Shown here piece after piece: positions 8,711-18,053 of a stretch of 64,000 nt of DNA (its first letter is position 1; each line of letters starts with the position of its first letter). Location of the stretch: positions 16,392 to 80,391 of the forward strand of contig CAVQLG010000002.1 of NCBI GenBank assembly GCA_963713275.1. The letters run 5' to 3'. The position numbers and the translations under genes were made by a program. This stretch comes from CAIWHR01 sp963713275 (GTDB taxonomy: Bacteria > Pseudomonadota > Gammaproteobacteria > Burkholderiales > Casimicrobiaceae). The notes below the pieces were generated by a model, which worked only from the letters and a program-made list of their open reading frames with translations, was not told the origin of the DNA and ran no database searches.

Positions 8711-9565
8711 ATGAACCCGATTTCCAAGGCAGGCGTGATCGGCGCCGGCACGATGGGTCACGGCATCGCCCAGGCCTGCGCGGTCAGCGGCGTCGAGGTC
8801 GTGCTGGTCGACGTCGCCGAAGCGGCGGTGTTGCACGGGCTGTCGGCGATCGCCACCAGCCTCGATCGGCTGGTGAAGAAGGACAAGCTCACCGCGGCCG
8901 AGAAGGACGCGGCACTCAAGCGCATCCACGGGACGACCGACGAAGCGGCGCTCAAGGACTGCGGCCTCATCATCGAGACCGCAACCGAGGACGAGGCGCT
9001 GAAGCACGAGATCCTGCGCAGGGTCGACGCCATTGCGGCGCCCACGGCGCTGTTCGCGTCCAACACGTCCTCGATCTCCATCACCAAGCTCGCCGCGGCC
9101 ACCCGCCGCCCGACGCAGTTCCTCGGCCTGCATTTCTTCAACCCGGTGCCGATGATGGCGCTGGTCGAACTGATCCGCGGCCTGCAGACCGCCGATGCCA
9201 CCGTTGCCAGCGCGGAGGCGTTCGCGAAACACCTCGGCAAGACGCCGATCGTCGTCCATAACAGCCCCGGCTTCGTCGTCAACCGGCTGCTGTTCCCGAT
9301 GATCAACGAAGCGGTGTTCGCGCTGCAGGAGGGGCTCGCCACCGCCGAGGAGATCGACAACGGCATGAAGCTGGGCTGCAACCACCCGATCGGTCCGCTG
9401 GCGCTGGCCGACATGATCGGGCTCGACGTCGTGCTCGCGGTCATGGAGGTGTTCAAGCGCGACTTCGGCGATTCCAAATACCGGCCCGCGCCGCTCCTCC
9501 GGGAGATGGTGACGGCCGGCTATCTCGGCCGCAAGACCGGTCGCGGCTTTTATCCATACCGCTGA
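8711..9565 (+). CDS. 3-hydroxybutyryl-CoA / 3-hydroxyacyl-CoA dehydrogenase
   Basis: NAD-dependent oxidation of (S)-3-hydroxyacyl-CoA to 3-oxoacyl-CoA. 284 residues, the usual size of single-function Hbd/PaaH enzymes. The Rossmann fingerprint GAGTMG is at residues 11-16; NTSSISIT and GLHFFNPVPMMALVE (catalytic His in LHFFNP) are intact; the C-terminal domain ends in GYLGRKTGRGFYPY as in the family. ATG 8711 is chosen over GTG 8687 because family similarity starts with MNPISKAGVIG. It is followed 11 bases later by enoyl-CoA hydratase, giving a two-gene beta-oxidation unit. PaaH or butanoate roles are both possible. Confidence 0.92.
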   Translation: MNPISKAGVIGAGTMGHGIAQACAVSGVEVVLVDVAEAAVLHGLSAIATSLDRLVKKDKLTAAEKDAALKRIHGTTDEAALKDCGLIIETATEDEALKHEILRRVDAIAAPTALFASNTSSISITKLAAATRRPTQFLGLHFFNPVPMMALVELIRGLQTADATVASAEAFAKHLGKTPIVVHNSPGFVVNRLLFPMINEAVFALQEGLATAEEIDNGMKLGCNHPIGPLALADMIGLDVVLAVMEVFKRDFGDSKYRPAPLLREMVTAGYLGRKTGRGFYPYR

Positions 9566-9576
9566 AAGGGCGAACG

Positions 9577-10362
9577 ATGGCGTTCGAAGTGATCCACCTC
9601 GAGGAAAAGGAACCGGGCATCTACCTGCTCACGATCAACCGGCCCAAGCAGCTCAACGCGCTGTCGCCGCAGGTGCTCTACGAGGTCGCGGCCGCCGTCG
9701 CCGAGGTCGCGGGACGGCCCGACGCGCGCGCGTTGCTGCTGACCGGCGCCGGCGACAAGGCGTTCGTCGCCGGGGCCGACATCGCGGCGATGAGTTCGAT
9801 GACGCCGATCGAGGCGCGCGAGTTCGCGCTCAAGGGCCACGCGACGCTGCGGGCGCTGGAGCTCGCACCGTTCCCGGTCATCGCGCTGGTCAACGGCTTC
9901 GCGCTCGGCGGCGGCTGCGAGCTGGCGCTGGCCTGCGATTGGATCGTCGCCTCGGAGAAGGCGGTGTTCGGGCAGCCCGAGGTCAACCTCGGCATCTGCC
10001 CCGGCTTCGGCGGAACGCAGCGGCTCACCCGCGTCGTGGGCAAGTCGATGGCGGTCGAGCTCGTCTGCACGGCGCGGCAGGTGAAGGCCGACGAGGCGCT
10101 GCGCATCGGGCTCGCCAACCACGTCGTCGCGCCGGACGCGCTCCTGGAGCAGGGCCTGAAGCTCGCCCGCATGGTGGCGCAGAAGGGGCCGGTGGCCGTG
10201 AAGATGAGCAAGCACCTGATCCAGCGCGGCCAGGATCTTGACCTCGCCAACGCCAACGCAATGGAGGCCGACGTGTTCGGCTTCCTGTGCTCGACCGACG
10301 ACAAGCGCGAAGGCATGGACGCGTTCCTCGGCAAGCGCGCGGCGAACTTCGCCGGCCGCTGA
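9577..10362 (+). CDS. Enoyl-CoA hydratase / crotonase
   Basis: Adds water across a trans-2-enoyl-CoA double bond. 261 residues, normal for the crotonase family. The CoA-binding/oxyanion-hole motif AGADIAAM lies near residue 66, NGFALGGGCELALACD near 108, and the second catalytic acid region PEVNLGICPGFGGTQRLTR (Glu near 142) is present. AAGGG precedes the ATG. Works with the preceding dehydrogenase on short acyl-CoAs; together they could act on crotonyl-CoA made after IcmF or from the acids imported nearby (inference). Confidence 0.93.
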   Translation: MAFEVIHLEEKEPGIYLLTINRPKQLNALSPQVLYEVAAAVAEVAGRPDARALLLTGAGDKAFVAGADIAAMSSMTPIEAREFALKGHATLRALELAPFPVIALVNGFALGGGCELALACDWIVASEKAVFGQPEVNLGICPGFGGTQRLTRVVGKSMAVELVCTARQVKADEALRIGLANHVVAPDALLEQGLKLARMVAQKGPVAVKMSKHLIQRGQDLDLANANAMEADVFGFLCSTDDKREGMDAFLGKRAANFAGR

Positions 10363-10512
10363 ATCGGGGCGGATCGAATCGAAGCGGGCGCTGCCGCGGA
10401 GCGGCGTCGGTCGGCAGCGGGCGCGCCGGCGCGGCCGGGCGCGAACCGGGCAGCGCGACGCGGACCCGCGCGCCGCGCTCGCCACGCCCGCCGCCCCACG
10501 CCATCCGGCGCG

Positions 10513-11187
10513 TCAGCCCTCGAACTCGCGCAGCCCGTCGACGCCGAGCACCGTGACTCCGCCGTACTCGATCCGCAGCAGCCCGGCCGCCTGCAGGCGC
10601 TTCAGCGCCCGGTTGACGCGTTGCCGTGACAGTCCCACGAGCTGGCCGAGCTGCTCCTGCGAGATCGGCAGCGTCGGGCCGAGTCCCGGATAGAGCGTCG
10701 GGTTGAAAAGCGCCGCGAGCCCGCGGGCGAGCCGCGCGTCGGGAGCGAGCAGCCGGTCGTACTCGACCAGGGCGATGAATTGGCTCAGGCGCTCGTTGAG
10801 CTGGTTCAGCACGAAGCGGTTGAAAGCGACGCAGCCGTCGAGCAGCGCGAGGAACGTCGCCCGCGGCACGCACGCGATGTCGCTGTCCCGCAGCGCGACG
10901 ATGTCGTAGCGCCGCGGCTCGTCCTTCAGCAGCGAGCCTTCGCCGAACCAGCCCCCGGTGGGCACGCCGGTGAACATCGTCGGCTTTCCGTCGGCGGACA
11001 CGTTGGTCATCTTGACCAGTCCGTCGATCACGCCGATCCAGTGCAGGACGGGCTCGCCCTTGCGGCAGACCCATGTTCCGGCCGCGCAGTGGCGCGCGAA
11101 CGACTCGGCATCGACCCGGGCCCGCAGATCTGCCGGCAGCGACCCAGCCCACGAACAGCCGTCCAGCATGGTGTGCAGTGGAGTCAT
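10513..11187 (-). CDS. Crp/Fnr-family transcriptional regulator
   Basis: 224 residues: N-terminal cyclic-nucleotide-binding-type beta barrel (about 25-140; GEPVLHWIGVIDGLVKM, GWFGEGSLL) and a C-terminal winged helix with the recognition segment SQEQLGQLVGLSRQRVNRAL (about 177-196). No Fnr-type cysteine cluster, so not an oxygen sensor of that kind, and the cAMP-contacting Arg/Thr pair of Crp is not evident. It is divergent from the acyl-CoA ligase/Liv operon across 340 bases, so it is a candidate regulator of that operon. Confidence 0.88.
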   Translation of the reverse strand: MTPLHTMLDGCSWAGSLPADLRARVDAESFARHCAAGTWVCRKGEPVLHWIGVIDGLVKMTNVSADGKPTMFTGVPTGGWFGEGSLLKDEPRRYDIVALRDSDIACVPRATFLALLDGCVAFNRFVLNQLNERLSQFIALVEYDRLLAPDARLARGLAALFNPTLYPGLGPTLPISQEQLGQLVGLSRQRVNRALKRLQAAGLLRIEYGGVTVLGVDGLREFEG

Positions 11188-11528
11188 GGCCCCGCGAAAG
11201 GCTCGCCAGGTCGAACGTCGCCGTCCCCGCGGCCGCCGCCGCGGAAGGCGTGTTCTGGCAGCGTCATTCTACGCCTCGCCGGGGCCGACCGTCGCCGGGG
11301 CGACACACTGCCATGGCGGGCTGCGCCGCGGCGGATGCCCGCGCCGCGCTCGCGCCCATTGCCCTGATCGCGCGGACGACCTAAGATGCGCATGCAACCG
11401 GAAAGGCGCGGAAACGGGCGGCGACCCGTGGCGACCGGTTCGCAGTTCACAAACCGGCGGCGCGCGAAAATGGGCGGCGACCCATGGCGACCGGTTCGCA
11501 GTCCACAATCAACGGATGGCAGGAGGAG
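11188..11528. other. Divergent intergenic region before the acyl-CoA ligase operon
   Basis: 340 bases between the minus-strand regulator and the plus-strand ligase operon. The right part holds a two-copy direct repeat (separate entry) that reaches to within 20 bases of the chosen ligase start. The left part shows no recognisable gene. Confidence 0.5.
11408..11509 (+). repeat. Two-copy direct repeat, period 56
   Basis: The stretch GGGCGGCGACCC(G/A)TGGCGA followed by CCGGTTCGCAGT(T/C)CACAA occurs at 11416-11453 and again at 11472-11509, with a partly conserved GCGCG-GAAA lead-in. About 36 of 38 positions agree. It ends just before the Shine-Dalgarno of the ligase gene. Confidence 0.75.
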
Positions 11529-13469
11529 ATGGAGCCTACGCTCGACACGTTCCCGCGGCTCATGCTGCATCACGCGGCGGTGCGCGGCGATCATCCCGCG
11601 GTTCGCGAGAAGGACCTCGGCATCTGGCAGACCTGGACGTGGCGCGAAGCCGCCACCGAGGTGCGCGCGCTCGCCTGCGGCCTCGCCGCGCAGGGCTTCC
11701 GGCGCGGTATGCACCTCGCGATCATCGGCGACAACCGTCCCCGGCTGTACTGGTCGATGGCGGCGGCGCAGGCCCTGGGCGGCGTTCCGGTGCCGATGTA
11801 CCAGGACGCGCCCGCCGCAGATTTCGTCTTCGTGCTCAACGACGCCGAGATCGCCTACGCGATCGTCGAGGATCAGGAGCAGGTCGACAAGATGCAGGAG
11901 TTGTCGGCGCAGGTGCCGACGCTCAAGAACATCTACTACGACGACGGCCGCGGCATGCGCAATTACCAGGGCGTGCTCGCGTTCGAGGCGCTGCAGGAAC
12001 TCGGGCGGGAGTTCGACCGCGCGAACCCCGGGTTCTTCGACGCCGAGGTTGCCAAGGGCAGCGCTGACGACGTGTCGGTGATGCTGTACACGTCGGGCAC
12101 CACCGGCCGGCCCAAGGGTGTGTGCCAGACGCATCGCGCGTTCATCGAGTCCGCGCGGGGCGGCGCCGATTTCGATCGCCTGACCGCCGCCGACAGCATT
12201 CTTTCCTACCTGCCGATGGCGTGGGTCGGCGACCATCTCTTCTCGTTCGCGCAGTCCCACGTCACCGGCTTCACGATCAATTGCCCCGAATCCGGCGACA
12301 CGGTGATGACCGACATGCGCGAGATCGGGCCCACCTACTATTTCGCGCCGCCCCGCGTGTTCGAGAACCTGCTGACCCAGGTGATGATCCGGATGGAGGA
12401 CGCCAGTGCGCTCAAGCGCGGCGCCTTTCAGTATTTCATGCGGGTCGCGCGGCGCTGCGGCGCGGAGATGCTCGACGGCAAGGAGGTGGGCATGGCCGAC
12501 CGCCTCCGCTACGCCATCGGCAACGTGCTGATCTACGGTCCCCTGCGCAACGTCCTCGGCTTGAGCCGGATCCGCGTGGCGTACACCGCAGGCGCCGCGA
12601 TCGGGCCGGACCTGTTCCGGTTCTACCGCTCGATCGGCATCAACCTGAAGCAGCTCTACGGCTCGACCGAGACCTGCGCCTACGTCTGCCTGCAGCCGGA
12701 CGGCGGCGTGAAGCTCGACACCGTCGGCAAACCAGCCCCGGGCGTCGAGGTGCGGATTGCCGAAAACGGCGAGGTTCTGGTCCGCGGTCCGATGCTGCTC
12801 AAGGAGTACTACAAGCGGCCCGACGACACTGCGGAGTCGATCGACGGCCAGGGCTATTTCCACACCGGCGACGCGGGTTTCTTCGACGACGACGGGCATC
12901 TCAAGATCATCGACCGCGCCAAGGACGTCGGCAAGCTCGCCCACGGCGGGATGTTCGCGCCCAACTACATCGAGAACAAGCTCAAGTTCTTCCCCCACAT
13001 CAAGGAGGCCGTCGCCTTCGGCGACCAGCGCGACCGGGTCTGCGCGTTCATCAACATCGACATCGGCTCGGTCGGCAACTGGGCCGAGCGGCGCGGAATC
13101 GCTTACTCGGGCTACACCGACCTCGCGCAGAAGGCCGAGGTCTACAAGCTGATCCGCGAATGCGTCGAGCAGGTGAACGCGGAGCTCGCGCACGATCACA
13201 CGCTGTCCGGATCGCAGGTGCACCGCTTCCTGGTGCTGCACAAGGAACTCGACCCCGACGACGACGAGCTCACGCGCACGCGCAAGGTGCGCCGCGGCTT
13301 CGTCGCCCAGAAGTACGCGGTGCTGATCGACGCGCTCTACGCCGGCAAGACCGTGCAGCACATCGAGACGCAGGTCAAGTTCGAGGACGGTCGCGTGGGC
13401 ATGGTCGCCGCGGACCTGCGCATCGAGGAAGCGAACACCTACCCCGAGGCCCCGCGCAAGGCGGCATAG
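11529..13469 (+). CDS. AMP-forming acyl-CoA ligase (long-chain/aromatic acid type)
   Basis: Activates a carboxylic acid to its CoA thioester via an acyl-AMP. 646 residues. The P-loop-like motif YTSGTTGRPKG is at about 187-197, YGSTET near 376, GYFHTGDAGFF near 445 with the catalytic Asp, and the hinge RAKD follows. The usual last-motif lysine region is DELTRTRKVRRGF. Start ATG 11529 has AGGAGG immediately upstream; an earlier in-frame ATG at 11484 lies inside a direct repeat and is less likely. Its stop is 2 bases from livG, so it is the first gene of the Liv transporter operon. This subgroup resembles FadD15-like ligases often found beside Liv transporters; the substrate is unknown. Confidence 0.9.
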   Translation: MEPTLDTFPRLMLHHAAVRGDHPAVREKDLGIWQTWTWREAATEVRALACGLAAQGFRRGMHLAIIGDNRPRLYWSMAAAQALGGVPVPMYQDAPAADFVFVLNDAEIAYAIVEDQEQVDKMQELSAQVPTLKNIYYDDGRGMRNYQGVLAFEALQELGREFDRANPGFFDAEVAKGSADDVSVMLYTSGTTGRPKGVCQTHRAFIESARGGADFDRLTAADSILSYLPMAWVGDHLFSFAQSHVTGFTINCPESGDTVMTDMREIGPTYYFAPPRVFENLLTQVMIRMEDASALKRGAFQYFMRVARRCGAEMLDGKEVGMADRLRYAIGNVLIYGPLRNVLGLSRIRVAYTAGAAIGPDLFRFYRSIGINLKQLYGSTETCAYVCLQPDGGVKLDTVGKPAPGVEVRIAENGEVLVRGPMLLKEYYKRPDDTAESIDGQGYFHTGDAGFFDDDGHLKIIDRAKDVGKLAHGGMFAPNYIENKLKFFPHIKEAVAFGDQRDRVCAFINIDIGSVGNWAERRGIAYSGYTDLAQKAEVYKLIRECVEQVNAELAHDHTLSGSQVHRFLVLHKELDPDDDELTRTRKVRRGFVAQKYAVLIDALYAGKTVQHIETQVKFEDGRVGMVAADLRIEEANTYPEAPRKAA

Positions 13470-13471
13470 CG

Positions 13472-14266
13472 ATGGCTGAACCCACCGATCGACGCAGCGG
13501 CGACGTCATCCTGAAGCTCGAGGGGATTTCGCTCTCCTTCGGGGGCGTCAAGGCGCTCACCGACATCAGCTTCGACGTCCGCGAACACGAGGTCCGCGCC
13601 ATCATCGGGCCCAACGGCGCCGGCAAGAGCTCGATGCTCAACGTGATCAACGGCGTCTACCATCCGCAGCAGGGCACGATCACCTTCCGCGGGCAGGTGC
13701 GCCGGGACATGCATCCGCACGACGCCGCGGCGCAGGGAATCGCCCGGACGTTCCAGAACATCGCGCTGTTCAAGGGCATGAGCGTGCTCGACAACATCCT
13801 CACCGGGCGCAACCTGCGCATGAAGGCGACAATCGTCGAGCAGGCGATCCACTTCGGCCGGGCGCGCCGGGAGGAGCTCGAGCACCGGCACAAGGTCGAG
13901 GAGGTGATCGACTTCCTCGAGATCCAGCACATCCGCAAGACCCCCGTCGGGAGGCTGCCCTACGGCCTGCAAAAGCGCGTCGAGCTCGCGCGCGCGCTCG
14001 CTGCCGAGCCGTCGATGCTGCTGCTCGACGAGCCCATGGCGGGCATGAACGTCGAGGAGAAGCAGGACATGTGCCGCTTCGTGCTGGACGTCAACGAGCA
14101 GTACGGAACCACGATCGTGCTGATCGAGCACGACATGGGGGTGGTGATGGACATCTCGGACCGCGTCGTCGTCCTCGACTACGGCAAGAAGATCGGCGAC
14201 GGCACGCCGGACGAGGTGCGCAGCAACCAGGCGGTGATCGATGCCTACCTCGGTGTCGCGCACTGA
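13472..14266 (+). CDS. livG: Branched-chain-type ABC transporter ATP-binding protein LivG
   Basis: 264 residues. Walker A GPNGAGKS at about 46-53, Q-loop in ARTFQNIALF, a signature region LPYGLQKRVELARAL (degenerate LSGGQ, as common in LivG), Walker B LLLDEP, and switch His in IEHDMG. The BCA_ABC C-terminal tail GTPDEVRSNQAVIDAYLG is present. One of the two ATPases of the Liv importer; stands between the CoA ligase and livH. Confidence 0.94.
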   Translation: MAEPTDRRSGDVILKLEGISLSFGGVKALTDISFDVREHEVRAIIGPNGAGKSSMLNVINGVYHPQQGTITFRGQVRRDMHPHDAAAQGIARTFQNIALFKGMSVLDNILTGRNLRMKATIVEQAIHFGRARREELEHRHKVEEVIDFLEIQHIRKTPVGRLPYGLQKRVELARALAAEPSMLLLDEPMAGMNVEEKQDMCRFVLDVNEQYGTTIVLIEHDMGVVMDISDRVVVLDYGKKIGDGTPDEVRSNQAVIDAYLGVAH

Positions 14267-14353
14267 CCCCGCGGCCGGCGCATTCCGCGCGCCCGGGTTC
14301 GAGGCAAGCCGCGGCATTCCGGTCGCGCGGCCGCACACGATGGAGCAGGGCGA

Positions 14354-15247
14354 ATGACGTTCTTTCTCGAAGTGCTGATCAGCGGCCTCCTGTCTGGCGT
14401 GATGTACTCGCTGGTCGCGCTGGGGTTCGTGCTCATCTACAAGGCGTCCGGCGTGTTCAACTTCGCGCAGGGGGCGCTGGTGTTTCTCGCCGCGCTGACG
14501 TTCGTCGGGTTGCTGGAGGCGGGCCTGGGGTTCGCCATGGCCTTCGCGGTGACCCTGCTGGTGATGATGGCGAGCGCGATCTTGATCGAGAAGTACGTGC
14601 TGCGCAAACTCGTCAACCAGCCGCAGATCACGCTGTTCATGGCGACGATCGGACTGACCTTCTTTCTGGAGGGGTTGACCCAGATGGTCTGGGGCAGCAA
14701 TCCCCGTGCGCTCGAGCTCGGCATCGACGACCAGCCGGTCGGCTGGATCGCGAGCGCCACCAATATCAGCGTGTCGCAGTTCGACCTCTTTGCGGCCGGG
14801 GTCTCGGGTCTGCTGGTCGCGTTGCTGGCGTTGATGTTCCAGAAGACCAAGGTCGGCCGCGCGCTGCGTGCGGTCGCCGACGATCATCAGGCCGCGCTGT
14901 CGATCGGCATTCCGCTGCAGTACATCTGGGCGGTCGTGTGGTCGATCGCCGGCTTCGTCGCCCTCGTGTCGGGACTCATCTGGGGCGCGCGCAGCGGCGT
15001 CCAGTTCGCGCTTACGTTCACGGCGCTGAAGGCACTGCCGGTGCTGATCCTCGGTGGCTTCGAGTCGGTGCCGGGCGCGATCGTCGGCGGGCTCATCATC
15101 GGCGCCGCGGAGAAGCTCGCGGAGGTCTATATCGGCCCGCTGGTCGGCGGCGGCATCGAAGGCTGGGTCGCGTACATGATCGCGCTCTTGTTCCTGCTCG
15201 TCCGCCCCGAAGGGCTGTTCGGCGAGAAGCACATCGACCGCGTATGA
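14354..15247 (+). CDS. livH: Branched-chain-type ABC transporter permease LivH
   Basis: 297-residue inner-membrane permease with about eight helices. Opens with FLEVLISGLLSGVMYSLVAL and YKASGVFNFAQGAL, both strongly typical of LivH; the EAA-like cytoplasmic loop GRALRAVADDHQAALSIG (about 172-190) contacts LivG/LivF. Preceded by GAGCAGG. Confidence 0.94.
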   Translation: MTFFLEVLISGLLSGVMYSLVALGFVLIYKASGVFNFAQGALVFLAALTFVGLLEAGLGFAMAFAVTLLVMMASAILIEKYVLRKLVNQPQITLFMATIGLTFFLEGLTQMVWGSNPRALELGIDDQPVGWIASATNISVSQFDLFAAGVSGLLVALLALMFQKTKVGRALRAVADDHQAALSIGIPLQYIWAVVWSIAGFVALVSGLIWGARSGVQFALTFTALKALPVLILGGFESVPGAIVGGLIIGAAEKLAEVYIGPLVGGGIEGWVAYMIALLFLLVRPEGLFGEKHIDRV

Positions 15248-15356
15248 GCGCAGGCGCGAGGGTGAGCATGGCCGGCAGGCCCGCGGGTGCGTGCCGCAGC
15301 GTCCGGCTCGAAGCAGACAGCCCCGCGATCCCGCGCGGCCATCCCCAGGAACAACG

Positions 15357-16445
15357 ATGATCTACCGCGAAGCCGGCCAGTACAAGACAACCTACGCCGC
15401 CGACCAGCAGATCTTCCCGATTCTGCAGGACCGGATCGTCATCCTCGCCGTGCTCGCGGTCGCGTTCGTCGGCGTGCCGCTGTTCGCCGACCAGTACTGG
15501 CTGTCGGCGATCCTCATTCCGTTCCTGATCTTCTCGCTCGCGGCGCTGGGCCTCAACATCCTGACCGGCTACGCGGGCCAGTTGTCGCTGGGCACCGCCG
15601 CCTTCATGGCGGTCGGCGCGTTCGCCGCGTACAACTTCATCCTGCGCGTGCCCGGGATGCCGCTGCTCGTCGCCTTTGCGCTCGCGGGCCTCACCACCGC
15701 CGCGGTGGGGATGGTGTTCGGGTTGCCGTCGCTGCGGATCAAGGGGTTCTACCTCGCGGTGGCGACCCTTGCGGCGCAGTTCTTCATCGTCTGGGCGCTG
15801 GTCAAGTTCCCGTGGTTCTCGAACTACAGCGCGTCGGGTGTCATCACCGCGCAGACGATGTCGATCCTCGGCTTCGATTTCGACACGCCGGAGCGGAAGT
15901 ACCTCATCACGCTCGCGATTGTCGCCCTCATGGCGCTGGCCGCGAAGAACCTGGTGCGCAGCGAGATCGGGCGCGCGTGGATGGCGGTGCGCGACATGGA
16001 CGTCGCCGCCGAGGTCATCGGCATCCGCATCGTCTACACCAAGCTGATGGCATTCGCCGTGAGCTCGTTCTACTGCGGCGTCGCCGGCGCGCTGTACGCC
16101 TACGCCTACCTCGGCACCGTCGAGCCGGAGGCGTTCACGCTGGACCTGTCGTTCCGCGTCCTGTTCATGGTGATCATCGGGGGGGTCAGCAGCATCCTCG
16201 GCTCGTTCCTGGGTGCGGCGTTCATCGTGCTCCTGCCGGTCCTGCTCAACGTCGCGGTCCACGCGCTCAACTCGGTGCTGCTCGCAGCCGCCGACTGGAC
16301 GCTGCCGGCGAGCATCACGTCGAACATGGAGCTGATCGTGTTCGGCGCGCTGATCATGTTCTTCCTGATCGTCGAGCCGCACGGGCTCGCCCGGCTCTGG
16401 CAGATCGGCAAGGAGAAGTTGCGGCTGTGGCCGTTCCCGCACTGA
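15357..16445 (+). CDS. livM: Branched-chain-type ABC transporter permease LivM
   Basis: 362 residues, about ten helices. LNILTGYAGQLSLGTAAFMA is the family signature, and GRAWMAVRDMDVAAEVIGI is the coupling loop. The start ATG 15357 has AGGAA six bases upstream; an earlier in-frame ATG at 15291 would add a non-hydrophobic, arginine-rich leader not seen in the family. Pairs with LivH as the heterodimeric channel. Confidence 0.93.
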   Translation: MIYREAGQYKTTYAADQQIFPILQDRIVILAVLAVAFVGVPLFADQYWLSAILIPFLIFSLAALGLNILTGYAGQLSLGTAAFMAVGAFAAYNFILRVPGMPLLVAFALAGLTTAAVGMVFGLPSLRIKGFYLAVATLAAQFFIVWALVKFPWFSNYSASGVITAQTMSILGFDFDTPERKYLITLAIVALMALAAKNLVRSEIGRAWMAVRDMDVAAEVIGIRIVYTKLMAFAVSSFYCGVAGALYAYAYLGTVEPEAFTLDLSFRVLFMVIIGGVSSILGSFLGAAFIVLLPVLLNVAVHALNSVLLAAADWTLPASITSNMELIVFGALIMFFLIVEPHGLARLWQIGKEKLRLWPFPH

Positions 16446-16533
16446 CGCGGCCATCAAGACAAGCAGGGAGTCGACAACCGGACCCTGGAATCAGGGCGTT
16501 TCACCAACGTCGTGCAATGGAGGAGTAAAGATC

Positions 16534-17857
16534 ATGATGCAACCCAGGAAGGCAATCGCGTGCCTCGCCGGACTCGCCATGGGTTGGGTGTCCGCGGGTG
16601 TCGCAGCGCAGGAGCAGTTCGTGCCGTTGCTGTCCTACCGTGTCGGCGCGTACGCCGCCGGCGGGTCGGGGGTCTTCGGCGGCTACATCGACTACATGAA
16701 CTACGTCAACATGAAGGACGGCGGCGTCAACGGCGTCAAGCTCGCCTGGGAGGAGTGCGAGACCGAGTACAACAACTCGCGCGGCCTCGAGTGCTACGAG
16801 CGGCTGAAGAAGAAGGGCGGCGGGGCGTCGATGGTGCAGCCGCTTTCCACCGGCATCACCTACGGCCTCATGGACCGCGTCGTGACTGACAAGATCCCCA
16901 TCGTCACGATCGGCTATGGGCGCACCGACGCCGCCGACGGCCGGGTCTTCCCCTGGGTGTTCCCGGCGATCACGACCTACTGGAGCCAGGCCTCCGCGAT
17001 CGATCAAGTACATCGCGATGAAGGAGGGGGGCGAGGACAAGCTCAGGGGCAAGAAGATCGTCCATCTGTACCACGACTCGGCGTACGGCAAGGAGCCCAT
17101 CGGCGTCTTCCAGGAGTACCAGAAGAAGCTCGGCGTCGAGATCACTTCGATCGCCGTGCCGCACCCGGGCAACGAGCAGCAGTCGCAGTGGCTGCAGATC
17201 CGCCAGCTCAAGCCCGACTACGTCATCCTCTGGGGGTGGGGCGTGATGAACACGGTGGCGATCAAGAGCGCCGCCAAGGTCGGTTTTCCGCGCGAGAAGA
17301 TGATCGGTGGCTGGTGGGCAGGCGCGGAGGAAGACACGGTCCCGGCCGGCGACGCGGCGAAGGGTTACACGGCGGCCGTGTTCAACGTCGCCGGCGCCAA
17401 CCTGCCGCTGGTCCAGGACGTCAAGAAGGTCGTCTACGCCAAGGGCAAGGGCAACATGGAGGACCCGACCCGCGTCGGCAGCGTCAACTACGTGCGCGGC
17501 ATCGTCCACGGCATCATCACCGTCGAGGCGATCCGCAAGGCGCAGGAGAAGTACGGCAAGGGCAAGGTCATGACCGGCGAGCAGGTCCGCTGGGGCATCG
17601 AGAACCTCAATCTCGACGAGGCGCGGCTGAAGGCGCTGAACGCGGCGGGGATGATGCCGCCGCTCAAGATCACCTGCGCCGACCACGAGGGCTCGGGCCT
17701 GGTGAAGTTCCAGACCTGGGACGGCAAGGAGTGGAAGGTCGTCTCCGACTGGGTCTCGCCGGACAAGGCGATGGTGCGGGCGATGGTCGAGGAGTCGGCC
17801 GCCAAGTACGCCAAGGAGAAGGGCATCACGCTGCGCGACTGCGCGAAGGAGTCCTGA
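16534..17857 (+). CDS. livK: Liv-type ABC transporter substrate-binding protein (one frameshift)
   Basis: Periplasmic binding protein of the LivJ/LivK (Peripla_BP_6) family, about 440 residues when joined. Signal peptide to about AGVAAQ (residue 26), then EQFVPLLSYRVGAYAAGGSG; GGVNGVKLAWEECETEYNN and GMMPPLKITCADHEG are family blocks. At about 17003 the frame shifts by one: YWSQASA then IKYIAMKEGGEDKL, restored by deleting one G in GCGATCGATCAAG. Strong GGAGGA box before ATG 16534. Large receptors of this subfamily with paired CoA ligases typically bind aromatic or fatty acids rather than leucine; the ligand is not determinable here. Confidence 0.9.
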
Positions 17858-18053
17858 TCGGGCGCGTGGCCGCGCACGCCCGCCGACCCCGGAGCGGGGT
17901 GCCGGCGCCAAGCGCGCCCGGCCCTCCGTTCCGGCGCCACGCCCGGCCCCTGGCCGGCCTTCTGCCGGTCTCGACCGCCGGGCCGCCGGCGCCAGGTCCC
18001 GCGGGCGCACACCACGAACCCGTCCAAGCCGCAATCTCCCACACAGGCCATCG

